64,000 nt of DNA, from contig JAAHFX010000009.1 of the NCBI GenBank assembly GCA_010672785.1, positions 508,448 to 572,447 of the forward strand. The letters run 5' to 3'. The notes under the pieces are model-generated. The model saw only the letters and a program-made list of their open reading frames with translations, ran no database searches and was not told the origin of the DNA. Shown here in pieces: positions 9,407-19,220 of this stretch; the first letter of the stretch is position 1, and each line of letters opens with the position of its first letter. The stretch comes from Sphaerospermopsis sp. SIO1G1. Lineage in GTDB: Bacteria > Cyanobacteriota > Cyanobacteriia > Cyanobacteriales > Nostocaceae. Both the position numbers and the translations under genes were made by a program.

Positions 9407-10708
9407 CTAATTCTCAGTAATTATCGGTACTCCGTCTCTCAAATTTTGAATACCAGAAACAACTATTGTTTCATCCCCTTTTAAACCTTCCTTAATTTGA
9501 TAGTTGTTATCTGTAATATCCCCTAATTGTACTCGCCTTTGTTGTGCTACTAATTGAGTTTTACCATCTGGAGATGTTTGTGTTTCAGTCAAAAAGACAA
9601 AACTTTCTCCAGCAATTTTTGATACTGCGCTGGTGGGAACTAATACACCTTGTCTTTGACTCCAAATTATCCTAGCTCGAATTTGTTGATCTGCTCGTAG
9701 CAATCCTTCTGTATTGTTATAAAGTGCTTTAACGAGAATTGATTGAGAATTGCTATTTATATTAGGAGAGATAAAAAATACTCTGCTATTCGTTAAAGTT
9801 TTTCCCTGGGAATTAATTAATTCTACGGATAATCCTTGACGTAATAGAGAACCTCTTTCTAAGGGTACAGGAATATTAACTTCTAAAGGACGATTTTGTG
9901 TAATGGTAGCTAATTGTGTCGCACTGTTCACAACATCTCCGATCTTCACTGGAATATCACCTACCACACCATTAAAAGGGGCAGTAATTTTGTAATATTG
10001 CAATTGAACTTGTTGTTGTTTAATGTTGGCATCAGCCTGTTCTAAGGATCTCCCTGTTTGGAGAATAGTTGCTTTTTGGGCTTGAATGCGAGAGTTAATA
10101 GCATTGAGTTCAGATTTAGCTGTGGCTAATCTGTTAGCATATAAATCTCTAGTTTGTCGAGACACAGCACCTTGGGCAGCTAACTCAGAATAGCGTTTAT
10201 ATTCTTGCTGATTTAACTCTACATCAGCTATTTTGCCAGTTTTCTCTGCTTCTAAAGATTCTAAGGTGGCGCGGACATTTTCTAACTGGGCTTTGGTAAC
10301 TTGGGCTGCGGCAGTTAAACTTCTGACAGTCGCTTGTTGTTGTCTGGAGTCTATTTCTAAAATTTCTGCCCCCGCAGCTACCGGATCTCCTGATTTAACA
10401 TATATTTGGGAAATTTGTCCTTGTACTCTAGGTTGAAGATTAATAGAACGTCTTGATTCTAAAGTAGCAATATATTCGGCACTATCTGTAATAATACCTG
10501 TCTGTGCCTTAGATGTTTTTACTTTCACTCCCGCAGGTTGAAAAGCAGCAGGTTGTTTTTGATTACTTGTTAGTAACTGCCAGGTAATAGCTGTACCGCC
10601 TCCAATTATCAGTAATGCAGCTAATAATAAACGAAACCACCGCCGAGGTGGTTGAGAAGGTAATTGGGAAATTTCTTCTATGCCAGTTTGTGGTTGAGGT
10701 ACAGTCAT
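9407..10708 (-). CDS. RND efflux periplasmic adaptor (membrane fusion protein)
   Basis: 433-residue adaptor. It has a short cytoplasmic head, a single transmembrane helix (FRLLLAALLIIGGGTAITWQLL), a lipoyl/biotinyl-like half motif (RVQGQISQIYVKSGDPVAAG), a long coiled-coil hairpin rich in Ala/Gln/Glu, the second lipoyl half (ITAPFNGVVGDIPVKIGDVV) and beta-barrel/membrane-proximal domains (VPTSAVSK, VVSGIQNLRDGVPI). It links the inner-membrane RND pump to an outer-membrane channel. It is transcribed first, ahead of the pump gene. I chose ATG 10708; a TTG two codons upstream is also possible and neither has a strong ribosome binding site. Confidence 0.92.
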   Translation of the reverse strand: MTVPQPQTGIEEISQLPSQPPRRWFRLLLAALLIIGGGTAITWQLLTSNQKQPAAFQPAGVKVKTSKAQTGIITDSAEYIATLESRRSINLQPRVQGQISQIYVKSGDPVAAGAEILEIDSRQQQATVRSLTAAAQVTKAQLENVRATLESLEAEKTGKIADVELNQQEYKRYSELAAQGAVSRQTRDLYANRLATAKSELNAINSRIQAQKATILQTGRSLEQADANIKQQQVQLQYYKITAPFNGVVGDIPVKIGDVVNSATQLATITQNRPLEVNIPVPLERGSLLRQGLSVELINSQGKTLTNSRVFFISPNINSNSQSILVKALYNNTEGLLRADQQIRARIIWSQRQGVLVPTSAVSKIAGESFVFLTETQTSPDGKTQLVAQQRRVQLGDITDNNYQIKEGLKGDETIVVSGIQNLRDGVPIITEN

Positions 10709-11223
10709 AATCAATATGAATCTATAAATTAGTTAGAAGTAGTAACTAAGAGGATCTTTGAAAAGTAGTTATGGCTGGCTGAAAAAGTGATTGGTGATTG
10801 GTGATTGGTGATTGGTGACTGGGAATCTTAGGGTAATTTATTTACCCAGCAAAAAATCAGAACACACAATACTTATAAAATATGTGTGAAGAGAATATGG
10901 TTTAATTCCTAAAATTATTCGTGGAGACAGGGAACAGGGAAAAAGGAATCAATAATATGTACTGAGTTTTGTTTAGAAATCAAGTAAGAGTCCTATAATT
11001 ACAACAACTATATAGTATTTACAATTTTTTTACAATCTATTCAAAACTGAGTAGCTGGTTTTTAGATAAATTAATTGTGTAAACTTATATTTGGCGGGAG
11101 ATATTAAGATTAAAATTGATACATAAACCATATTGAAAAACAACACAACTGAGTTAATTAGGTTTAACTCTCTCAAACCGTGCGATCGCTCACAACTCTG
11201 CTCATCTATATTCTCCAATCATT
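10709..11223. other. Divergent intergenic region with heptamer repeat
   Basis: 515 bp between the divergent adaptor and histidine-kinase genes, so it should hold both promoters. At about 10787-10822 it carries five copies of the heptamer GTGATTG/GTGACTG next to GGCTGAAAAAGTG, the same combination seen at 14328, 36676 and 37884. A HIP1 octamer lies near 11183. No other structure was recognised. Confidence 0.6.
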
Positions 11224-14217
11224 ATGAAAAGTGATTTGATCACTGTAGATAGAAAAACTTACGAATCTCAGCAACAAGAACTGACACAACTGCGCCAAGC
11301 AGTAAATAGCTTAAACAAAAATAACCTATCTGCGCCAACAGAGTATGATCACAAGCAGATGAGTTTATTTTTAGAATATACGCCATCAGGAATTGCCATA
11401 TTTGATCTGCAAATGTGCTATTTACTAGCAAATAGTCGCTGGCGAAAAGATCATAGCTTAGAAGGGCAAGAAATTATTGGTCGTAGTCACTACGAAATAT
11501 TACCGGAGATTTCTCCTCATGGGCGAGAAATTCACCGAAATTGTTTAAAAGGCGAATTTGCAGAATATGAAGAAGAGAGATTTCATGGTGCAGATGGTAG
11601 AGTAGAGTGGATCAAATGGCAAATACACCCTTGGTATACAGATAGTGAAACAATCGGTGGAATTATCATGTTCACCGAAGTCATCACCAAACGTAAACAA
11701 GCAGAAATAGCATTATTAGCAAGTGAAAAAAGGTTAAGGGATATTGCCACAAATATGCCAGGAGCAATTTTCCAATTTACTAACCGTGATGCTGTTTGGA
11801 GAGTAGACTATATCAGCGACTTCATCTGGGAATTGGCAGGAATAACTGCCAACCAAATGATGGCTGATTTTAATAAATTTCTTGCCCTTGTGCATCCACA
11901 GGATTTTAATAGTTTTGTAGAATCAGTAATTGCAGCTATAGACAATTCTATCCCCTGGCATTACGAAGGAAGACTGATCAAACCCAATGGGGAAATTACC
12001 TGGTGGCAAGGAGATTCAACACCTACAATCAATGATGCAGGAGAGATAATTTTTTGTGGTGTTTTATTAGATATCACAGCTAAAAAAGAAGCCGAAGCTG
12101 CCCTCAAAAAACTGAACGAAGAATTAGAATATCAAGTAGAAGAAAGAGCAACAGCCCTAAAACAAAGTGAAGCCAGACTACAAAGAATAGCGGATAATGT
12201 GCCTGGCATGATGTATGAATTCTGTTTATCAAAAAATGAGGAAATGTCATTTCCATATGTATCTTCTGGGTGTAGAGAACTATTAGGATTAGAACCAGAA
12301 CTAATTAAAGAAAACGTACAATTAGTATTTAGTTATATTCATCCTCAAGATATTACAGAAATTAAAAATAAAATATTTCAATCTGCCCACACTCAAGAAA
12401 ACTATGAAGCAGAATGGAGAATGAAAACTGTTTCCCAGATCAAAAAATGGGTAAAAGCCATAGCCAAACCAGAAATACAAAAGAATGGAGATATTCTTTG
12501 GTACGGTTGTCTCTTTGATGTTAGTAAAATCAAACAAGCAGAATCACAATTACAAGAGAAAGAAGAATTTCTGCGCAGTATATATGAAGGGATTAGTCAA
12601 ATTATATTTGTTATTGATGTTTTAGAAAATGGAAGTTTTTCTTATTTAGGTTTAAATCCATCAGCGGAAAAACTCATAGGCATCAATGAATTAGATGTTA
12701 TCGGTAAAAATCCACAAGATTTATATGGAGAGAAAGAAGGAAAAGAAGTTATTGAACGCTATCAAAATTGTATACAACTAAAAAAGCAAATTAATTATGA
12801 AGAATGTCACACCATTAAAAACCAGCTAAATTGGTGGTTAACAAATCTGCATCCCCTGAAAAATAGCGAAGGTAAAATTTATAGAATTATCTCCACCACT
12901 GTCAATATTACAGAACGGAAACAAGCAGATTTAGCCCTACAAGAAAGTCAAGAATTTATTGAACGTATTGCTAACTTTTCACCTAATATTATTTATATTT
13001 TTGATATATCAGATAAACGTAATATTTATGCTAACCAAGAAATTACTAACCTATTAGGTTACTCCCTTGAAGAAATCCAAACAATGGGAGAAAAATTAAT
13101 AGCGACAATTACTCATCCAGAAGATCAACAAAAAATCCACGCCCATTGTCAAAGATGTTTAAAATCTCAGGATGGAGAAACCTTAACACTGGAATATCGA
13201 ATCAGAAAATCTGATGGTGAATGGATATGGTTGTACAGTCGAGATACAGTCTTTAATCGTCACCAAGATGGAACAGTCAAACAAATATTAGGAGTAGCGA
13301 CAGACATCACAGATCGCAAAAAAGCAGAAATAACATTACAACAACAAGCCACAAATCTCCAAAATACTCTAAGTGAACTGAAAAGAACACAAACCCAGCT
13401 AATTCATAGTGAAAAAATGTCATCTTTGGGCAGTATGGTAGCTGGGATAGCCCATGAAATTAATAATCCCATCAACTTTATTCATGGTAATCTTTTTCCA
13501 GCCAAAGAATATGTAGAAGAATTATTAACTGTACTTGACTTATATCAACAATATTATCCTGAACCACCACAAGAAATTCAGGAAATAATATCTGAAATAG
13601 ATTTAGAATTTGTCAAAGAGGATTTAATTAAACTCGTTAACTCGATGCGTATTGGTACAGATAGAATTCGAGAAATTGTCTTATCACTGCGTAACTTCTC
13701 CCGCATAGATGAAGCAGAAGTAAAAGAAATTGATATTCATGAAGGTATAGACAGTACAATTATGATTTTGCAAAATCGCCTCAAAGCTAAACAAAATCAT
13801 CCAAAAATATCAGTTATTAAAAATTATGGATATCTCCCCACGGTACAATGTTATCCAGGTCAAATTAACCAAGTATTCATGAATATTTTAAGTAATGCTA
13901 TTGATGCTGTAGAGGAAATAGAACCAGTAACTAAACCAAGACAAATAACAATTACCACCAACAGAATTAGTGATTCTCACTTATCCATTAAAATCGCCGA
14001 CAACGGGCCTGGAATATCCCCAGATATTGTTCCTCAATTATTTGACCCATTTTTTACCACTAAGGATATAGGCAAAGGTACAGGGTTGGGACTATCTATC
14101 AGTCACCAAATTATTGTAGATAAACATCAAGGTAAATTATCCTGCTCCTCTGATTTGGGTGAAGGAACAGAATTTGTAATTGAACTTCCCATCAAGCAAA
14201 TAACAGAAAATGAGTAA
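11224..14217 (+). CDS. Multi-PAS hybrid-type sensor histidine kinase without receiver
   Basis: 997 residues with no transmembrane helix, so a cytoplasmic sensor. Five PAS/PAC units follow each other (about 45-160, 165-285, 310-440, 445-575, 580-705), marked by repeated DITxRKxAE / TERKQA linkers. A coiled coil leads into the kinase core: H-box GIAHEINNPINF with His744 as phosphorylation site, N-box NQVFMNILSNAID, G1 IADNGPGI, F-box PFFTTK and G2 GKGTGLGLSI, all intact. The GHKL subtype with HEINNPINF is common in cyanobacterial kinases. No response regulator gene is adjacent (orphan kinase), so signal and target are unknown. Ligand-binding residues for haem or flavin are not evident. Confidence 0.93.
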   Translation: MKSDLITVDRKTYESQQQELTQLRQAVNSLNKNNLSAPTEYDHKQMSLFLEYTPSGIAIFDLQMCYLLANSRWRKDHSLEGQEIIGRSHYEILPEISPHGREIHRNCLKGEFAEYEEERFHGADGRVEWIKWQIHPWYTDSETIGGIIMFTEVITKRKQAEIALLASEKRLRDIATNMPGAIFQFTNRDAVWRVDYISDFIWELAGITANQMMADFNKFLALVHPQDFNSFVESVIAAIDNSIPWHYEGRLIKPNGEITWWQGDSTPTINDAGEIIFCGVLLDITAKKEAEAALKKLNEELEYQVEERATALKQSEARLQRIADNVPGMMYEFCLSKNEEMSFPYVSSGCRELLGLEPELIKENVQLVFSYIHPQDITEIKNKIFQSAHTQENYEAEWRMKTVSQIKKWVKAIAKPEIQKNGDILWYGCLFDVSKIKQAESQLQEKEEFLRSIYEGISQIIFVIDVLENGSFSYLGLNPSAEKLIGINELDVIGKNPQDLYGEKEGKEVIERYQNCIQLKKQINYEECHTIKNQLNWWLTNLHPLKNSEGKIYRIISTTVNITERKQADLALQESQEFIERIANFSPNIIYIFDISDKRNIYANQEITNLLGYSLEEIQTMGEKLIATITHPEDQQKIHAHCQRCLKSQDGETLTLEYRIRKSDGEWIWLYSRDTVFNRHQDGTVKQILGVATDITDRKKAEITLQQQATNLQNTLSELKRTQTQLIHSEKMSSLGSMVAGIAHEINNPINFIHGNLFPAKEYVEELLTVLDLYQQYYPEPPQEIQEIISEIDLEFVKEDLIKLVNSMRIGTDRIREIVLSLRNFSRIDEAEVKEIDIHEGIDSTIMILQNRLKAKQNHPKISVIKNYGYLPTVQCYPGQINQVFMNILSNAIDAVEEIEPVTKPRQITITTNRISDSHLSIKIADNGPGISPDIVPQLFDPFFTTKDIGKGTGLGLSISHQIIVDKHQGKLSCSSDLGEGTEFVIELPIKQITENE

Positions 14218-14321
14218 GGCTGGCAAGGCTGTCAAGATCATATGTAGGGGCAAACCCCCCGTGGTTGCCCCAGAAACCCTACCGTTTGAGTAGACTGCTA
14301 TTTGCGTTATAGATTAATAAA

Positions 14322-14550
14322 TAGGGGTTGCTGAAAAAGTGATCGGTGGAGGCTAGGGAGTAGGGAATTGGGAGTAGGGAGTAGTTTTAGAGAGTTGGTA
14401 AGTGTAAATTTTTACCACAAATGCAAGGTTTTCAAGCCTTGATACTCTCAAATCTTGCACTTTCTCAATCTCAAATCACCTATAATCCTTTACTGGCAAT
14501 GTTTTTGCATTTATATGCCTGACGGCACGCTACGCGGACAGCAACCCCTA
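14322..14550. mobile_element. MITE-like element, family 3 (TAGGGGTTGCTG ends)
   Basis: 229 bp bounded by a perfect 12-bp inverted repeat: TAGGGGTTGCTG at 14322-14333 and its reverse complement at 14539-14550. The interior shares with the 56333-56605 element the order GAGTTGG..., AATGCA-GGTTTT, CTTGCACTTT-TCAAT-TCAAATC and AATCCT. No transposase is encoded, so this is a non-autonomous element or an insertion-sequence remnant. Confidence 0.75.
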
Positions 14551-14558
14551 AATAAACA

Positions 14559-14667
14559 TACAGCACTTTCCGGTGTAATGATGTACACTCTTGGCGGGCT
14601 GTCCGGCCCACCCCACAAGAGTTTCATGATTATTAATTGTACCTCATAGCAAAGAAATCTGCTGTAA
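14559..14667. mobile_element. MITE-like element, family 2 (TACAGCA...TGCTGTA ends)
   Basis: 109 bp starting TACAGCACTTTCCGGTGTAA and ending AAAGAAATCTGCTGTAA, with subterminal GATGTAC / GTACCTCAT forming part of the inverted ends. A copy of exactly the same length and mostly the same sequence lies at 19221-19329, and reverse-oriented worn copies lie at about 39985-40061 and 40085-40163. Non-coding. Confidence 0.8.
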
Positions 14668-14717
14668 CTAAAAAACCGGACTGATTTTGGTTTAGTGATA
14701 ATAGCAAAGGTTAAGCG

Positions 14718-16211
14718 ATGTTAACTTCATCAGAAACTCCGATAATTGCGGCTGTTGTCATAGTCGCTTTCGCCATTTTGGGTTGGGGCTTTTATCGCGC
14801 CAGACCTTTTGGTAAGCTGGGCATCTTAGCCTGGTTACAGTCTGTGGTGTTAATGTCACCCTGGCTAGTCTTTTTCGGCTTGTTTGCCGCTGGAATTTAT
14901 ATCAATATAGCAGGTGTATTGTTATTGCTAGTGCTGTCAACAGGAATATATATATTCTTAGGTAGACAATTACGCCAAGCAGGACAAGATGCAATTCTTC
15001 AACAGCGGGCAAACCAAAGGTTAGCTCAAGAAGCTTCAGGGGGCGACAAAGCTCCAGAAAATGAACAACCTGTAATGGTAGTAGAGGTAAAACCCGAATC
15101 TATCACCATTCCAGAAGAAGACCTAAATATAATCAAAGGTATTTTTGGGATTGATACATTTTTCGCAACAGAAACTATTTCCTATCAAGAGGGAGCGATT
15201 TTTAAAGGTAACTTGCGGGGTGAACCAGAGGAAGTTCATAACCGCCTTACCAAAAGACTACAAGAACGTTTAGCTGATAAGTATCGTCTGTTTCTGGTGG
15301 AAAATACAGAAGATAAACCGGTCATGATAGTTTTACCAAGTCGTAATGATCCACGACCTATGCAGTTACCTCAAAAGGTATTTGCTGTAATTCTCCTGGT
15401 AGCAACTATTACGACAAACCTAGAAGCAGCGGGTTTATTACTCAATTTTGATCTTTTTGCTAACCCATCGAGAATTTCTGAAGCTTTACCCATCGGTTTG
15501 GGATTATTTACAATTTTGTTTACCCATGAGATTGGACATTGGTTGTTAGCCAGAAAATACCAAGTTAGTTTAACCTGGCCTTTTTTCCTTCCCGCTGTGC
15601 AAATTGGTTCATTTGGGGCGATTACTCGTTTTCAATCTTTATTACCTAACCGTAAGGCATTATTTGATATTGCATTAGCTGGGCCTGCTTTTGGAGGTAT
15701 TGTCTCTTTAATCATGTTGGTGATTGGGTTATTACTTTCTAATTCTGGGAGTCTATTTCAATTACCTAATTCTTTTTTCCAAGGTTCAATTTTAGTTGGT
15801 AGTTTAGCACGGGTGGTTTTAGGTTCCGCACTCCAAGAACCTTTAGTTAGTCTCCATCCTTTAGTGATTATTGGTTGGTTGGGATTGGTAATTACTGCTT
15901 TAAATTTAATGCCTGCTGGACAATTAGATGGTGGACGTATTGTACAAGCAATTTATGGCCGCAAAACTGCCAGAAGAACTACAATTGCTACTTTAGTGGT
16001 TTTGGCTTTGGTATCTTTGGGTAATACTTTGGCTTTTTATTGGGCAATTGTGATTTTCTTCCTACAAAGAGAAGGCGATCGCCCTAGTTTAAATGAAATT
16101 ACTGAGCCAGATGATGCTAGAGCAGCTTTAGGTCTTTTGGCTCTGTTTTTAATGGTTAGTACCCTATTACCTCTAACTCCTTCTCTAGCTGGGAAGTTAG
16201 GAATAGGGTGA
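14718..16211 (+). CDS. Site-2 protease family (M50), EGY-like membrane metalloprotease
   Basis: 497 residues. Two helices lie at the N-terminus, followed by a soluble domain with LNIIKGIFGIDTFFATETI and GNLRGEPEEVHNRLTKRLQERL..YRLFLVEN that resembles plant chloroplast EGY proteins. The C-terminal part has about six helices containing the zinc motif HEIGH (His270, Glu271, His274) and the second zinc-binding segment NLMPAGQLDGGRI. It is therefore an intramembrane zinc protease that cuts membrane-embedded substrates. EGY-type proteins are widespread in cyanobacteria and plastids. Substrate unknown. ATG 14718 follows an AAAGG sequence. Confidence 0.92.
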   Translation: MLTSSETPIIAAVVIVAFAILGWGFYRARPFGKLGILAWLQSVVLMSPWLVFFGLFAAGIYINIAGVLLLLVLSTGIYIFLGRQLRQAGQDAILQQRANQRLAQEASGGDKAPENEQPVMVVEVKPESITIPEEDLNIIKGIFGIDTFFATETISYQEGAIFKGNLRGEPEEVHNRLTKRLQERLADKYRLFLVENTEDKPVMIVLPSRNDPRPMQLPQKVFAVILLVATITTNLEAAGLLLNFDLFANPSRISEALPIGLGLFTILFTHEIGHWLLARKYQVSLTWPFFLPAVQIGSFGAITRFQSLLPNRKALFDIALAGPAFGGIVSLIMLVIGLLLSNSGSLFQLPNSFFQGSILVGSLARVVLGSALQEPLVSLHPLVIIGWLGLVITALNLMPAGQLDGGRIVQAIYGRKTARRTTIATLVVLALVSLGNTLAFYWAIVIFFLQREGDRPSLNEITEPDDARAALGLLALFLMVSTLLPLTPSLAGKLGIG

Positions 16212-16363
16212 ATAGTGATTGGTGATTGGTGACTGGTGATTGGTGACTGGTAATTTGGTAGTAATTACGAATTACGTAAGCGAAGCTCTCCCGAAGGGAG
16301 CATTACGAATTCCCAAAGGTTACTACTGACAACTGATAACTGGTAACTGACAACTGGTGATTT

Positions 16364-16410
16364 ACTCAGTAAGTAGGAAGAATATTTCTGTACTTACTGA
16401 GTTTTTTTCA
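16364..16410 (+). terminator. Probable terminator after the M50 protease gene
   Basis: An inverted repeat, ACTCAGTAAGTA and TACTTACTGAGT, separated by a short loop, is directly followed by TTTTTTT. This is the layout of a rho-independent terminator for the plus-strand protease gene, although about 150 bp of repeats separate it from the stop codon. Confidence 0.6.
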
Positions 16411-16418
16411 ATGTAAAT

Positions 16419-16511
16419 AGGACTTACGCACGAGCTATGGAATAAACGAACCACTCCAGACACAGAGAACACAGAGGAATGAGGGTTTGAGGGATGTTTT
16501 GCGTAAGTCCT
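16419..16511. mobile_element. MITE-like element, family 1 (AGGACTTACGCA ends)
   Basis: 93 bp with AGGACTTACGCA at the left end and TGCGTAAGTCCT at the right end, a perfect 12-bp inverted repeat apart from the first base step. The interior (CACAGAG.ACACAGAGGAATGAGGGTTTGAG split by a few bases) is nearly identical to the copy at 32106-32197. Non-coding, non-autonomous. Confidence 0.85.
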
Positions 16512-16555
16512 GGTAAATTTAAACTTACCAACTCTTTCAAACTATTCCCTGTTCC

Positions 16556-17758
16556 CTAAATTCCCAACTCTGGATATTTACTGGGTTGAGGAAATAGTTT
16601 TTGGAAGCCGTTTTGACGAATTGCGGCTTTTTCTTTGCTGATATTCCAGAGAGTTTCATAGAAGAAAAAAGAGACACCAGCAAATTGGCGATCGCGTACT
16701 TTTTGGACTTGGGTTTGAATTTGCTGGATTGGGACTGAGCGATTTTTTAAACCGCTTAATATACCGATACTGACCGGGATATGTTTTTTGGCTGCAATTA
16801 CTTCCGGGTATTCTAATTCCTTGATGAATACAGTTAAATCATTTCGATAAACTTGTAAAACTAGGTCTTCTACTAATCCCATTCTTTCCCATTTCTGCCA
16901 GTCTGCTAAATAATATTCATAGGAAAATCTTTGGGGGTTAGGTGCAACGGAAACTAGACAATCTTTTCTACTAGCTTTAATGGCAAAAAATATCTGTTTC
17001 ATAAATTTGGTGATTTTATTAGCTCGCCATTTTACCCACTCTGGATCTTTATGATTTTGAGGCGGTTTTTTACCTTGATGTTCTAGTTGATAAAGAGCTA
17101 CTGTGTATGGGTCATAACCTAGTTCTGATGGTAGACCAAAATGATCATCAAATTGAATACCATCAATGTCATATTTACTCACAATTTCGACAATTAAATC
17201 TTGAATAAATTTTTGTACATCAGGTCGAAAAGGGCTTAACCATACTCGATTATGTGTTCCTTCTTTGACTATTTTACTCCCATCACGACGATTAGTTAAC
17301 CATTGGGGATGGTTTTTGGCTAAGAGGGAGTCAGCAGGTGCCATAAAACCAAATTCAAACCAAGGAATAACTGTTAAACTTTGTTTATGTCCTTGGTTGA
17401 CAACTTCTTGGAGCATATCTCTTCCTTGTAATCCTGGGGTGGGATCTAAGGATTTACCAATGGTTTGATCTGCGATTTTACTGGGATAAAGAGTATAACC
17501 CCAATTCCATACTGTGGGATAAACAGTGTTAAAGTTTAAATCTTTTAGTTGTTTTAAAGATTTTTTTAGGCGATCGCTATTAAATAAAACATTACTATCT
17601 ATATTTGTTAACCACACTCCCCTTAATTCTGTTGTCTGTGTTGGGGATTTGATCATTTCTGCTTTGATTGCTTTTAAAGGTATAGAAATAATTACAAAAC
17701 TCAGTAGGCTAAATACAAAAATGCCTAACAATAAATCTGATTTGATTCTTTGATACAC
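16556..17758 (-). CDS. GHL10 (DUF187) family glycosyl-hydrolase-like exported protein
   Basis: About 400 residues. It has an N-terminal membrane helix or signal peptide (LLLGIFVFSLLSFVIISIPL), then ELRGVWLTNIDSNVLF and LKDLNFNTVYPTVWNWG, VIPWFEFGFM, KYDIDGIQFDDHFGLP and SVAPNP, all signatures of the GHL10 TIM-barrel family (family 10 glycosylhydrolase). The DGIQFDD segment supplies the likely acidic active-site residues. The family is thought to act on cell-wall or exopolysaccharide glycans. The start is set at GTG 17758 because a GAGGT Shine-Dalgarno lies 5 bp upstream; an in-frame TTG at 17791 would add 11 residues. Confidence 0.87.
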   Translation of the reverse strand: MYQRIKSDLLLGIFVFSLLSFVIISIPLKAIKAEMIKSPTQTTELRGVWLTNIDSNVLFNSDRLKKSLKQLKDLNFNTVYPTVWNWGYTLYPSKIADQTIGKSLDPTPGLQGRDMLQEVVNQGHKQSLTVIPWFEFGFMAPADSLLAKNHPQWLTNRRDGSKIVKEGTHNRVWLSPFRPDVQKFIQDLIVEIVSKYDIDGIQFDDHFGLPSELGYDPYTVALYQLEHQGKKPPQNHKDPEWVKWRANKITKFMKQIFFAIKASRKDCLVSVAPNPQRFSYEYYLADWQKWERMGLVEDLVLQVYRNDLTVFIKELEYPEVIAAKKHIPVSIGILSGLKNRSVPIQQIQTQVQKVRDRQFAGVSFFFYETLWNISKEKAAIRQNGFQKLFPQPSKYPELGI

Positions 17759-18305
17759 ATTACACCTCAATAATTTCAGAATTTCCTGCAATGGGTAAAA
17801 CTACCCTTTTTTTCTGCACCCTATTCCCTATTTGCTATGTTCACAGGTATTATGTTTATATTGCTTGACAAAAATTAATGTCAAACTACGGAGATAACCA
17901 AAGAGACTCAGATCACAGTCTAGAGGTTCTACTGTGTTTTAATATTGGGAAAGTTTCCGTAAACCAAAAAAGTTTTACTGAAGACAAAGTTTAAGGGTGC
18001 AAAAGATTATCTGAAGGCGTTATTTCTGTGTCTTTTACAGAATTTTAGTTCTATGTATCTCATAGAATACAAGAGACTCATCACGTAAATCTCTTAGTTA
18101 TGAAAGATACTTAAAAACCATAAGTTAAAAGCCATAATCAGATAATAAAAAACCTAGTTTGAATAGATTCTTTGATGTCCGTAACTGAGTAAATACGGAT
18201 ATATTTGTGTCTATTATCTCACATCTAGGCAGGGAAAAAAAGTTAAATTAATTTTCCGGATTTGCAAAAAATTTTGAGTTTATTGTTACACGTAAATATG
18301 TAAAT
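17759..18305. other. Divergent intergenic region, nothing recognised
   Basis: About 547 bp between divergent genes, AT-rich, free of the repeat families seen elsewhere. It must hold the promoters of the GHL10 and the 127-residue protein genes. I see no clear operator, riboswitch or hairpin. Confidence 0.5.
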
Positions 18306-18689
18306 ATGATGAATATCAAGCTCGATCAACATACTCCCGATAGTCTGGCTTCTTTATTTGTCCTTCTGATGGAGGAAGGAATTACACCAAATCAAATTTT
18401 GAGCGGTATAATTTGTTTAGCAAATGACACTAAAGAATTGGAAGGTACAATAGTATCTGCTGATTGTATCAATTTCCTACTGGCAACCATACCAGTTGAC
18501 AATAGTGCGCCTGGTGTGACAGATTTTGTCATATCCTTAAATAGGGAAGGCGTAACAACTTTGATGCTGTTTGATGCGTTAGGCTTTGCTTGTTATGTGA
18601 TTGGTTTATTTGACAATGCAAGTCTAATCCGCTTAACTTATCAAAGATTACAGGCAGATAAAATTATTTCTCAAATGTTACGTGATTAA
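18306..18689 (+). CDS. Hypothetical 127-residue protein
   Basis: Soluble acidic protein, predicted mostly helical, with several hydrophobic helix-like segments (SLASLFVLLMEEGITPNQIL; TTLMLFDALGFACYVIGLF). No known motif is recognised. Start ATG 18306 or the adjacent ATG 18309. It is isolated, with more than 500 bp of non-coding DNA on either side, so it has no operon context. It may be a lineage-specific protein. Confidence 0.55.
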   Translation: MMNIKLDQHTPDSLASLFVLLMEEGITPNQILSGIICLANDTKELEGTIVSADCINFLLATIPVDNSAPGVTDFVISLNREGVTTLMLFDALGFACYVIGLFDNASLIRLTYQRLQADKIISQMLRD

Positions 18690-19057
18690 CTGCCAATGAA
18701 AGATAAATGTTTTGTTACACTGCTAATGACAAACCAAAAAATGCTCAACCATAGTATGGATGAACTGCTAAAAGATTTATATATATACTATGAGATATCT
18801 AGCCAGTTGCAATGAAGCCTGACTCAGTTTGCAGGACTGAAACAACAAATAGGGGTGTTGTGCAGTGCTTCACAAACAACTGACAAGAGGGATGCAATTA
18901 AGTTTTTAGGGTTGGCTGCCATCCTTTACCCTCAACTTTATTCATATCCCGTTCTCTTTGCTGATATCTCCATTAAAAAAGAAATTAAAAAATTTTGTCT
19001 GCCAAATTGCCAAAAGGCAAGATGATTCGGCTGACAGTTAGTTTTGATTGCATAGAT

Positions 19058-19090
19058 GGGGCGTTGAGGAGCGCCCCTATTTCCTTTTTG
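19058..19090 (+). terminator. Intrinsic terminator hairpin
   Basis: GGGGCG at 19058-19063 pairs with CGCCCC at 19072-19077 around an 8-base loop, followed by TATTTCCTTTTT. This is a good rho-independent terminator on the plus strand. The nearest plus-strand gene ends about 370 bp upstream, so the terminator may belong to an unannotated transcript. Confidence 0.7.
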
Positions 19091-19120
19091 GATGTTACTG
19101 AATTAGATTAAGGCAGCAGG

Positions 19121-19164
19121 TTGCAGGGTGCTTTCTTGCAGGGTGCTTTCTTGCAGGGTGCAGG
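19121..19164. repeat. 15-bp tandem repeat, three copies
   Basis: TTGCAGGGTGCTTTC is present two full times followed by TTGCAGGGTGCAGGGGG, all in direct orientation. It lies in a gene-free stretch. Confidence 0.85.
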
Positions 19165-19220
19165 GGGAGAATGATTTTCAAATTTCAGTACATCCTATTT
19201 AATTAAGTACCTAAGCAAAA

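Larger units (their letters stand above)
14218..14717. other. Repeat-packed gap between kinase and protease genes
   Basis: 500 bp without a credible gene. It contains a GC-rich palindrome at about 14246-14270 (GGGGCAA...TTGCCCC) that can fold into a hairpin just after the kinase stop and may end its transcript. Two inverted-repeat elements follow back to back (14322-14550 and 14559-14667). The same GC-rich palindrome recurs at about 38016-38040. Confidence 0.7.
16212..16555. repeat. Repeat block between convergent genes
   Basis: 344 bp consisting largely of repeats: a GTGATTG/GTGACTG heptamer array (about 16216-16254), a palindromic ACGTAAGCGAAGCTCTCCCG...GGGAGC sequence (about 16268-16312), a short ACTGATAACTGGTAACTGA stretch, a pair of inverted ACTCAGTAAGTA / TACTTACTGAGT arms followed by a T run (about 16364-16410, a possible bidirectional terminator), and the family 1 element at 16419-16511. 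Confidence 0.75.

Noticed and set aside
14455..14649. 64-codon plus-strand open frame
   Set aside because: It spans the end of one inverted-repeat element and most of another, so it is a by-product of repeat sequence.
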